Source of the DNA: an uncultured Treponema sp.
GTDB lineage: Bacteria > Spirochaetota > Spirochaetia > Treponematales > Treponemataceae
DNA: 64,000 nucleotides
Reading direction: 5' to 3'
NCBI RefSeq assembly: GCF_946187725.1
Contig: NZ_CAMHSK010000004.1
Coordinates: 1-64,000 of the forward strand
Shown: positions 1-6,859 of the stretch, in pieces
Position numbering within the stretch: the stretch's first letter is position 1
Layout: every line of letters starts with the position of its first letter
The notes under the pieces: model-generated
Told to the model about the DNA's origin: nothing
The model's database searches: none
The model's input: only the letters and a program-made list of their open reading frames with translations
Translations under genes and position numbers: made by a program

Positions 1-400
1 TCATACCGTTGAACTGAGCCTGTGAAGCGATTCGGTCAACCTCAGCGATGAGTGCAGAAACTTCAACCTGAATCTGCATGCGGTCTTCGTCTGTGTAGAT
101 ACCGTTTGAAGACTGAACTGCAAGTTCGCGGATTCGCTGAACGACATCAGTTGTCTCCTGGAGGTAACCTTCAGTGGTCTGGATGAATGAAATAGCGTTC
201 TGAGCGTTTTCAGAAGCTTTGTTCATACCGCGAATCTGAGCACGCATTTTCTCAGAAACTGCGAGTCCTGAAGCGTCATCACCGGCACGGTTAACTTTCA
301 AACCTGATGAAAGTTTCTCCATGTTTTTTCCGCTGCTTACCTCAATAAGACCTGTTGAACGCTGTGCATACATTGCACTCATGTTGTGATTAATAACCAT
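1..400 (-). CDS. flaB: FlaB-type core flagellin, N-terminal part (cut by window edge)
   Basis: The first 133 residues of a class B flagellin, the core subunit of the periplasmic flagellar filament of spirochaetes. The N-terminus ([10 protein letters not shown]) and the following heptad-rich D0/D1 helix with the motifs [20 protein letters not shown] and [12 protein letters not shown] are diagnostic of the family. No signal peptide is present, as expected for FlaB proteins, which are exported by the flagellar type III apparatus. The start is fixed by an AAGGAG site eight bases upstream on the minus strand. A sigma-28-like promoter lies about 110 bases upstream, giving a long leader with a stem-loop near 440-470. 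Treponemes usually carry several flaB paralogues, so which one this is cannot be told. The C-terminal D0/D1 half lies outside the window. Confidence 0.95.
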   Translation of the reverse strand, partial: MVINHNMSAMYAQRSTGLIEVSSGKNMEKLSSGLKVNRAGDDASGLAVSEKMRAQIRGMNKASENAQNAISFIQTTEGYLQETTDVVQRIRELAVQSSNGIYTDEDRMQIQVEVSALIAEVDRIASQAQFNGM

Positions 401-515
401 AGTTTTATCTCCTTATAATTACTATCTGGTTTTTAACGACAGGTCTTCGTTCAGAAACCTGTTGCCTTTTTTTTGTTTGGCGCCCACCCATTGGAGTTTG
501 TGCCCTACAGTAATA

Positions 516-541
516 GTTTCGGACTCTGGAAAAATTACTTA
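516..541 (-). promoter_or_regulatory. Sigma-28 (FliA)-like promoter of the flagellin gene
   Basis: On the minus strand TAAGTAAT (541-534), ten bases, then TCCGAAAC (523-516). This resembles the flagellar sigma-28 consensus TAAA / GCCGATAA in both boxes and has about the right spacing. It predicts a leader of roughly 105 nt for the flagellin mRNA. The match is imperfect, so this is a reasoned call. Confidence 0.5.
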
Positions 542-583
542 AGCAAAATTTATAAAAATTTTTATTTTTTTTGAGATTTTTTT

Positions 584-592
584 TGATATAAT
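584..592 (+). promoter_or_regulatory. Extended -10 promoter, leaderless start of the GNAT gene
   Basis: TGATATAAT is a perfect extended -10 (TGnTATAAT). It ends six bases before the ATG at 599, so transcription should start at or next to the start codon. No purine-rich ribosome site lies in front of that ATG and no good -35 box is visible. Confidence 0.6.
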
Positions 593-598
593 GAGCAC

Positions 599-1222
599 AT
601 GATTATTTGTCCTGCACAACATTTCGACATTTTTTCTATTATGAATATTGAACGCCAGTCTTTTATCCCTGCGATTCAAGAGAAAAAGCGGGTTTTTGAA
701 AAGCGACTCAAAATCTTTCCGGAAGGATTTTTGCTTCTTGCTGACTGCAGTGATGAAGTCGTCTTAAAGAACAAGACTGCCCTAGTCTGCGGGTATTTGT
801 GCTCTGAACGCTGGGATTTCCTTCCTGCTTGTGATGAAAAACTTCTACGGAAGCGATTTGCCCTTGGTCATAATCCGCTGCATACACATAAAACAGAAGG
901 TCCTTTCCTATATATCTCTTCGTTTGCCCTTTTAAAAGATTATCGTTCAAAAGGTCTTGGAAGCAAATTCTTCAAGAATGCCGTGGCCGCACTGTGTTCC
1001 TCACTGCATGGAATTGAAAAAGTTGTGATTATCGTGAATTCTGAATGGGAAGCCGCCCTCAAAATCTACAGAAGCATTGGTTTTGAAGAATACTTTATTT
1101 TGAAAGAGTTTTTTCCGACAATTCAAAAAAAAGTCTGCTCAGACGGAATCATAATGACACTTGATGCTGCAAAATTCAGGGAAATGGAATTCAGCGGCGG
1201 AGAGGAAGCCATAAAGATTTGA
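599..1222 (+). CDS. GNAT-family N-acetyltransferase
   Basis: A 207-residue protein of the GNAT acetyltransferase fold, which moves an acetyl group from acetyl-CoA to an amine; the substrate cannot be told. The core is visible as a central strand (YISSFALLKDYRSKGLGSKF, about 101-120). Its R-S-K-G-L-G loop matches the acetyl-CoA pyrophosphate-binding motif A (Q/R-x-x-G-x-G/A). It is followed by a helix and a strand (VVIIVNSEW) and then the typical A-L-x-x-Y-x-x-x-G-F motif B (ALKIYRSIGFEE). It is a single gene, divergent from the flagellin. No Shine-Dalgarno sequence precedes the ATG, but an extended -10 box ends six bases upstream, suggesting a leaderless mRNA. An internal Met15 could be an alternative start but also lacks a ribosome site. 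Confidence 0.85.
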   Translation: MIICPAQHFDIFSIMNIERQSFIPAIQEKKRVFEKRLKIFPEGFLLLADCSDEVVLKNKTALVCGYLCSERWDFLPACDEKLLRKRFALGHNPLHTHKTEGPFLYISSFALLKDYRSKGLGSKFFKNAVAALCSSLHGIEKVVIIVNSEWEAALKIYRSIGFEEYFILKEFFPTIQKKVCSDGIIMTLDAAKFREMEFSGGEEAIKI

Positions 1223-1303
1223 GTTGAATATCTTAGTGGACTTTTAATATGATAGACCATATAATTAAAAGCTACACATTTTGTCAGCTTTCAGGGGATT
1301 TTT

Positions 1304-2374
1304 TTGTATACAAGAGAAATTAAAACGCCGCCAGAAAAAATTGTTCACAGCGGAAGAATTGAATTCGGAACATTCTCAGGTCTTTTGCCCCGTCTCGATA
1401 TTCGTGGTGTCCGCACGCCTTTTGCAGGATTCCCGTTTCCAACTGTCATCACAAATTTCCGCATCCAGAGTTCCCTTATGTTCATGTTCAACATCGGGTC
1501 ATTTATTGGAACAGTGGATTTTTTTGATCATAAAGTCTTTGGTTTCGCAGATGTCGTCTTCTGGAATAAAGAAAATGGCCGTCGTTTTGCATACCGTTCT
1601 TTTATGGGGCCACGCCGTCGTTTTATTCCCCACAACATGAAGATTGGATTTTGCGCCAGTTTCAATAAAAAGCGCTATATTCGAGTGAGCTGGGATCATC
1701 AGCGCGACAGACTTTCAATGATTTTCAACTTAAAAGGTGATTCTTCACGCCCGTCTGCTCAGGCCGCCTTTATTGCCAAATATTCAGACAGTGCTATGTG
1801 CGAAATGGCCGTGGTTGTTCCGGCACCTTCCAAAAGACGCTGCTCTGCAAGCTATATCGCCACGCCGCAGATTCATGGCAGCATCTCTTTGGAAAAAACA
1901 AAGCTTTCCGAAGAAGTAAATCAGGCTGATTTCGACGGTCACGCACTTTTATGTATAACCCGTGCTTATCATAATCTTCACACGCTGGCAGAATTCGTAA
2001 TTGGTGCCGGTGAAATAAACGGAAAAAAAGTTAGTTTTCAGATTTTTACTACGCAAGAAAACGCCGTAGATTCCGAAAATATAAATGAGAATATTCTTTG
2101 CGTTGACGGAGAATGCACTCCTTTGCCGCCTGTCACAATCACTCATCCTTTTGGACTTTCAAGAAAATGGGTGATTCAGGATTTCGAAAATATGGTAGAT
2201 TTGACTTTCATGCCATCATCTGACAATCGTCGTGATGTATCGTTTTTGGTCATGAAAAGTCAGTTGCGTACGATTTTCGGAACTTTTGAAGGCGTAATAA
2301 AAACAAAAGACGGTGAAGACATTGTTCTTCATAATTTTGAAGGCATCGCAAAGAAGCAATTTTTACGACTTTAG
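1304..2374 (+). CDS. DUF2804 family protein, TTG start
   Basis: A 356-residue protein matching the DUF2804 family, whose biochemical function is not established. The most recognisable part is the C-terminus: an N-E-N-x-L-x-V-D-G stretch (about 256-264), LPPV, then W-V-I-Q-D, VDLTFMP and a closing G-x-x-K-K-Q-F-L segment. The N-terminal half holds the F-R-I-Q and YRSFMGPRRR blocks. No signal peptide or membrane helix is seen, so it is probably cytoplasmic. The TTG start at 1304 is chosen because AGGGGA sits just before it. The next gene repeats the same spacing and ribosome site. It is the first of three tightly packed genes (8 bases to the next), probably one operon. Confidence 0.8.
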   Translation: MYTREIKTPPEKIVHSGRIEFGTFSGLLPRLDIRGVRTPFAGFPFPTVITNFRIQSSLMFMFNIGSFIGTVDFFDHKVFGFADVVFWNKENGRRFAYRSFMGPRRRFIPHNMKIGFCASFNKKRYIRVSWDHQRDRLSMIFNLKGDSSRPSAQAAFIAKYSDSAMCEMAVVVPAPSKRRCSASYIATPQIHGSISLEKTKLSEEVNQADFDGHALLCITRAYHNLHTLAEFVIGAGEINGKKVSFQIFTTQENAVDSENINENILCVDGECTPLPPVTITHPFGLSRKWVIQDFENMVDLTFMPSSDNRRDVSFLVMKSQLRTIFGTFEGVIKTKDGEDIVLHNFEGIAKKQFLRL

Positions 2375-2382
2375 GGGATTTT

Positions 2383-4407
2383 ATGGCAGACAGACCTGAA
2401 GCAAAATGGGAACCGGGAACGCTTGATAATACCAGGCGCAATATCGGTCCAATTGATGCGGCTGAAGCAAAAAAAATGATGCAGAAACTTGGCGGTGAAG
2501 TCTTTACCGAAAAAGACCCGCCGATTGACTATTCCGCTCTCCCACGGGCAAGGGAATATTCTAAGCGTGCCGTTACCGGGCGTTCTGCTTCCAGTGTTGC
2601 CTCGCAAACTGCTCAGGGTGGTTCGGGTTTTGCTCCTACAAAAGTTGGCTATGCCGTAAAAGAAAAGCCAGTAAAGGCTTCAAGACTGCCGGATCTTTCC
2701 TCAAAGGAACGCGCTCTCATGGACAGAATCATGATGAGCGAAGACTATAAAATCAAAACAAATTTCGGTCTTTTCAATTTTGTCCGCAAATTTAAGAAGA
2801 ATGGAAATGAACTCGTCCGAAAAAGTTTTGTTGATTATAAAATGCAGCAGAACACGGACCATTTGCAGGAATTCATCACGACGGTAAAGTCAATCATTCA
2901 GATTTCGCCGGACACTTACAAGGCCAAAATCCTTTCTTCAGAAGAAGACCGCTTCAAATTCCTTAAAACAGTCGGTTCGTGGACGATGCGTGACATCAAA
3001 AAGTACCTTGCTGACTTGCAGAACACAGAAGAAGTTAATGTCGCCATGATGATTCCTTACATCAAAGCTGTCTACAGGTATCTTCTTAAAATTTATTATC
3101 TTGGTGAAACAAGGGTATCGGGCTTTTTCAAGGAAATTTACAACGACCTCTCAAAATATCCAAAATTCGACCTTCAGAAATTGCAGATGCTTTCAAAAAC
3201 CGGCATTTCCGAATGGTTCTATCTTTACAGTCAGGTAATCAAAGGTTATTATCCGCTTCTCATGCGCATGAGCAGTACGAAATTTGACTATTTCCAGGAT
3301 TTTTTCCTTGTACAGACTGCGCACATTCTCTCTTTCCTCGAACTGACCAAATTTGACTTGCTTCTTCCGAATAAAAAGAGTGACAAAAACGCCGAAGCAA
3401 AGGCTGATGAAAAAAGCGAAGAAGAGAAAAAAGAGGAAGAAAAGAAAGAAGAAGAAAAGAAACAGGAAGCCGCAAAAAAGAGCGATTATGTTGAAGCCGG
3501 CCTCAAACTTCTCGACAATCTTTTCCCGGATGCAGGATTTGACCATATCGAAAAACTTCCTGACATGTATCCGTATTTCCAGCCTCTTTATCAGTTCCGT
3601 GACGGATACAATCTTGTTGCCCCGGAAAATCCGCTTCAGATTACGGTAACGCTTTTAAGAATCACCGAAGACATTTTCCAGGGCTGCCGAAACATCAAAT
3701 TCACCGAAGAAAATGATGAAGCCACTTCCAAAGATGATGAAAAACTTTCGGTTGTATTGAGCGAATGGTCGGTTTACCGCGAGACGCTTTTTGAACGCCA
3801 ATATTCCGATATGATTAAAGATTTCGTCAATAACGAGTATTCTCAGGGCGATTTCAAATCAAGTCTTTTTGGAAAGAAAATCCTTACTTCGCTTCTCTGG
3901 CAGACAAAGTACAACTTCCTTCCATATTTTGAATTTGAGCAGCTGCTTCTTGAAAAACCGAAGAATGACAGCCAGTACAGGCCGATGTGTATTCGTGTCA
4001 GCTTTTTGTTCAAATTCTTCTCTACGCTTTCGGCAAAGATTGATGCGGCAAAAGGTCAAGGAACGGTAATGGGAATCCAGAATCCGTGGGATAAATACAA
4101 ATTTGACATTCCGAATGTCGTTTCAAAGCGAATGGATGTTCTTCTCGGTGCCAAAAAAACTGTCGATTCTGCTGCAACGAACGCGAACCTCATAAAGTAC
4201 GCGCTTCTCGTGGTTTCCGTGCTTGACTGGTGGGTAAATAATCCTTCAAGTCCTGCATATTCAACAGATTCTCAGCGAATTTACCGTATTAACGAGGAAG
4301 ATGGTGCTCCAATGTTCAGCGTTGATACCCGAATTGACCAGAACAAGCTTTTTGCTGACAGAGTTAAGTTGAACATCGAGAGACAGAAAGCCGCTTCTGT
4401 TAAATAA
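2383..4407 (+). CDS. Conserved-looking hypothetical protein with a charged Lys/Glu linker
   Basis: A 674-residue protein that I do not recognise. It starts with a polar, probably disordered region (1-100), then a largely helical body containing many aromatic residues. A very highly charged lysine/glutamate run at about 325-365 separates two helical halves and looks like a flexible linker or coiled coil. No signal peptide and no convincing membrane helix are visible, so a cytoplasmic protein is likely. The start has a clear AGGGGA site. It lies in an operon with the DUF2804 gene upstream and slyX downstream. The context gives no function. Confidence 0.75.
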   Translation: MADRPEAKWEPGTLDNTRRNIGPIDAAEAKKMMQKLGGEVFTEKDPPIDYSALPRAREYSKRAVTGRSASSVASQTAQGGSGFAPTKVGYAVKEKPVKASRLPDLSSKERALMDRIMMSEDYKIKTNFGLFNFVRKFKKNGNELVRKSFVDYKMQQNTDHLQEFITTVKSIIQISPDTYKAKILSSEEDRFKFLKTVGSWTMRDIKKYLADLQNTEEVNVAMMIPYIKAVYRYLLKIYYLGETRVSGFFKEIYNDLSKYPKFDLQKLQMLSKTGISEWFYLYSQVIKGYYPLLMRMSSTKFDYFQDFFLVQTAHILSFLELTKFDLLLPNKKSDKNAEAKADEKSEEEKKEEEKKEEEKKQEAAKKSDYVEAGLKLLDNLFPDAGFDHIEKLPDMYPYFQPLYQFRDGYNLVAPENPLQITVTLLRITEDIFQGCRNIKFTEENDEATSKDDEKLSVVLSEWSVYRETLFERQYSDMIKDFVNNEYSQGDFKSSLFGKKILTSLLWQTKYNFLPYFEFEQLLLEKPKNDSQYRPMCIRVSFLFKFFSTLSAKIDAAKGQGTVMGIQNPWDKYKFDIPNVVSKRMDVLLGAKKTVDSAATNANLIKYALLVVSVLDWWVNNPSSPAYSTDSQRIYRINEEDGAPMFSVDTRIDQNKLFADRVKLNIERQKAASVK

Positions 4408-4431
4408 AGATTTGAATTTAAGGAAAGAAAA

Positions 4432-4641
4432 TTGACGGAATCCGAAGTCGAAGAAAAATTTATTGCTCTTGAAACGAAAATTGCCTATATGGATGATTTT
4501 ATTTCAAAACTTCAGGAAGAAACTGTAGAAAATCAGAAGACGATTCAGATTTTGCGTGAAGAAAATCAGATTTTGGCGGGAAGGATTCAGGATTTGCAAG
4601 ATAATCAAGAAATCCCGAACCGCAGGCCGCCTCATTATTAA
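4432..4641 (+). CDS. slyX: SlyX family coiled-coil protein, TTG start
   Basis: A 69-residue protein matching SlyX. It has a single heptad-patterned helix (residues 3-57, E-E-K-F-I-A-L-E-T-K-I, then L-x-x-E-N-Q-I-L) and the family's typical proline-rich end R-R-P-P-H-Y. SlyX was named from a genetic link to the SlyD prolyl isomerase in E. coli, but its role is unknown. The TTG start at 4432 follows a GGAAAG purine stretch; no in-frame ATG lies before Met19. It is the last gene of the DUF2804 operon, and the convergent membrane-protein gene ends seven bases later. Confidence 0.85.
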   Translation: MTESEVEEKFIALETKIAYMDDFISKLQEETVENQKTIQILREENQILAGRIQDLQDNQEIPNRRPPHY

Positions 4642-4647
4642 GTCAAA

Positions 4648-5070
4648 TTAGTTGCGTGTCTGGAGCCAGCCGACGAGTGCGATTACCCAGCCTGCCAGAA
4701 TTACGATAAGACCGATGGCGATGTGTGTTCCAACAGCCTGATGAGCGAATTTTGTTAAGCTTTTTGCCCATGGAGCGAGATTGAGGTAGCTGAGGACTAC
4801 ATAAACGCCACCTGCGATTGAAACGATGAGCGAAAGCAATTTAACCGGCAATTTTGCTTTGAGTGAAACGAAGCTGAAAATGATTCCTGCGACTGCTCCA
4901 GCGAGCGCAAGGATTGAGCCGACTTTGATGTCGCCTGAACCGTTTGTGATTGCATCGAATGCACTTCGACCGCTACCGAAACTTGTTCCTGTGAGCGGAA
5001 GGAAACATCCTACTGCAACAAGCACAAGACCGATTAAATAAAGACTGATTGGACTGGATTTTTTACCCAT
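4648..5070 (-). CDS. Small four-helix membrane protein of unknown function
   Basis: A 140-residue integral membrane protein with four hydrophobic segments at about 9-27, 49-70, 75-97 and 115-137, and short polar loops. A short Lys-rich N-terminus suggests that end is cytoplasmic. No family motif is recognised; small two- to four-helix proteins of this kind are common and mostly uncharacterised. The start is supported by an AGGAGG site (TAGGAGGATAAATT before the ATG). It lies downstream of the twin ABC ATPase gene on the same strand, but has its own good promoter overlapping the end of that gene and a small hairpin (cgggc-aat-gcccg, 5101-5113) in its leader. Confidence 0.75.
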   Translation of the reverse strand: MGKKSSPISLYLIGLVLVAVGCFLPLTGTSFGSGRSAFDAITNGSGDIKVGSILALAGAVAGIIFSFVSLKAKLPVKLLSLIVSIAGGVYVVLSYLNLAPWAKSLTKFAHQAVGTHIAIGLIVILAGWVIALVGWLQTRN

Positions 5071-5128
5071 TTTTAATTTATCCTCCTATTAATAATTGAC
5101 CGGGCAATGCCCGAATCTTGTTATATTA

Positions 5129-5156
5129 ATTATATCTTAAAGTTTTTAAATTTCAA
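5129..5156 (-). promoter_or_regulatory. Sigma-70-type promoter of the small membrane protein gene
   Basis: On the minus strand TTGAAA (5156-5151), 16 bases, TATAAT (5134-5129). The -35 box lies in the last codons of the ABC ATPase gene. A hairpin with a five-base stem (5101-5113) follows in the leader. Confidence 0.6.
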
Positions 5157-6729
5157 TCACTTTATACATAGGAGTTTCATTTGGATGAAGTTCCAGAATA
5201 TGCTGTTCGCAGGGGAGGGCTTCACTTGGATCATGGGTTACATGAAGGAGAGTGGTTGTGCCTGTTTCTGCAACGGCTTCGATTAAATCAAGGATTTTCT
5301 GGCGGTAATTTTCGTCGAGACCGTGGCATGGTTCGTCCAAAATCAAAATCTTCGGGCTTTTTACTGCCGCTCGAAGAATCAGAATTGCACGCTGCTCACC
5401 GTAACTCAGTGAATTGAACGAATCATGTTCGCGACCTTCGAAGCCGCCGAGTTTGAGCCATTTTCGTGCCGCCGCAATTTCGACATCAGTTTTCTGTTCG
5501 TAAAGTCCGATTGAATCTTTAAAACCTGAAATGATTACGCTTTCCAAATCCGTGCTGCCGACCATGCGGTATTCGACATGCCAGCGGTAGCTTACGATAC
5601 CGAGCTGTGATTTGATGTCCCAGATTGTTTCGCCTGTTCCGCGTTTTCGGCCAAAAAGCCATACATCGTTGCAGAAAACCTGATGATTGTCGCCGGTAAT
5701 CAGTTCCAGAAGTGTGGTTTTTCCGCTTCCGTTTGGGCCTCGAATCAACCAATGCTGATTTGGCAGCACTTCCCAGTTGAAATCGACAAGAACGCGCTTT
5801 TCGCCCCAGCCAACATTCACATTATTCATCTGAACGAGAGTTTTTTCGCCGTCCGTGTGTTTTTGTAAGACCGCAGTTTCGCTCTGAATCGACTTGAGTT
5901 CGCTTACGAATTCGTTTTTTTCAGCAGCGCGGGATTTTGCCTTTTCTGCTTCGCGTTCGGCACGCACTTTCTCATATTCAGATTTTGTTCCGCAGAAAGA
6001 AACTTTGCCACCGGCAAATTCGAGCACATTCGTAATCGTGTCAGGAATTTCGTGATAGCGTTCCATTCCAAGAATAATCGTGGTTCGCGGTTCGTTTGAC
6101 GCTGAATTTTTCTGTTTTCCGACAATCGTTGCAAAAAATTCAAGAAGAATCGAGCGGCTCTGTGCATCAAGGCCAGCAAATGGATCGCTTAGAATCAGAA
6201 GCTTTTTGCCTGAAAGAAGCGCTCGGCAAAGCAAAGTTCGCCGGATTTCGCCAGTGGACATGAATTTCAGTCCGCGTTCAAGAATCTTTTCGACTCCGCA
6301 GAGCTTTACTTCTGGAAGCGTTTCGAGTCTTTCTGCAATCGGGGGCAACGGCTGATGACGGTGCTTTGAATCCGGGCCGCCCAAAACCTCACAGATGAAG
6401 CGACGGCCGGTTCTGCCTTCATCAATTTTATCCATATATTCGGATTCGTCTAAATCACGCTCTTCCTGAATCAGACTAGCTGCCCTTTCAAGTGAAACTA
6501 TCTCAACTGAATCCTTAAATTGTGTGGAATAGTCGCCTGTAGAATCGTTCGGCAAAATCTGCTTTTCACCGGCAAGTGCGCGCAAAAAATCAGCTTTTCC
6601 GCCGCCGTTCGGGCCAATCACGAGCCATGCTTCGCCCGCGTTCATCTGCCAGTCAAGCTTTTCAATATTCGTGCCGTGCAAATCCTGTACGCGGCAGTTG
6701 TTTATGTAAATCAAAGAATTTTCTTTCAT
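5146..6729 (-). CDS. Twin ATP-binding-cassette ATPase, ModF/PhrA-like
   Basis: Two ABC ATPase domains in one chain of 527 residues without membrane segments, the arrangement of ModF/PhrA-type proteins. Domain 2 (about 300-525) is canonical: Walker A GPNGSGKTT, signature LSYGEQ, Walker B LILDEP with H-G-L-D, and a switch histidine near THD. Domain 1 (about 1-250) is degenerate. Its Walker A reads GPNGGGKAD, with Ala replacing the usual Ser/Thr, its signature is STGE, and its Walker B ends in S-D-P rather than D-E-P. Only the second site is therefore likely to hydrolyse ATP. The Met at 6729 is preferred over an upstream in-frame Met at 6807, because that one lies within the terminator of the preceding gene. 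No ribosome site is seen; a TATACT box lies nine bases before the ATG. Substrate and partner are unknown. Confidence 0.8.
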   Translation of the reverse strand: MKENSLIYINNCRVQDLHGTNIEKLDWQMNAGEAWLVIGPNGGGKADFLRALAGEKQILPNDSTGDYSTQFKDSVEIVSLERAASLIQEERDLDESEYMDKIDEGRTGRRFICEVLGGPDSKHRHQPLPPIAERLETLPEVKLCGVEKILERGLKFMSTGEIRRTLLCRALLSGKKLLILSDPFAGLDAQSRSILLEFFATIVGKQKNSASNEPRTTIILGMERYHEIPDTITNVLEFAGGKVSFCGTKSEYEKVRAEREAEKAKSRAAEKNEFVSELKSIQSETAVLQKHTDGEKTLVQMNNVNVGWGEKRVLVDFNWEVLPNQHWLIRGPNGSGKTTLLELITGDNHQVFCNDVWLFGRKRGTGETIWDIKSQLGIVSYRWHVEYRMVGSTDLESVIISGFKDSIGLYEQKTDVEIAAARKWLKLGGFEGREHDSFNSLSYGEQRAILILRAAVKSPKILILDEPCHGLDENYRQKILDLIEAVAETGTTTLLHVTHDPSEALPCEQHILELHPNETPMYKVIEI

Positions 6730-6784
6730 AATGAGGGAAGTATAGCGAGTAAACGGAAAATTGAAAATGGAAAAATCTTGTAAT

Positions 6785-6829
6785 GAAAAAAAAAGCCACT
6801 GAAACAACGGAAAGCTACTTCAGTGGCTT
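6785..6829 (-). terminator. Rho-independent terminator
   Basis: An 11-bp stem (6793-6803 with 6819-6829, AAGCCACTGAA / TTCAGTGGCTT) is followed on the minus strand by a run of about ten T. It sits 31 bases after the stop of the 6860-9268 lipoprotein gene. Confidence 0.9.
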
Positions 6830-6859
6830 ATAAAAATCAAAGTGCTGGACTAAAGAACG

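Noticed and set aside
440-482. Terminator between the flagellin and GNAT genes
   Set aside because: The plus-strand hairpin with a T-run (acaggt/acctgt, then TTTTTTTT) has no plus-strand gene in front of it. It more likely forms a stem in the flagellin leader on the minus strand.
3193-3546. Phenylalanine-rich minus-strand open frame
   Set aside because: It is the antisense of the lysine/glutamate-rich linker of the 2383-4407 gene.
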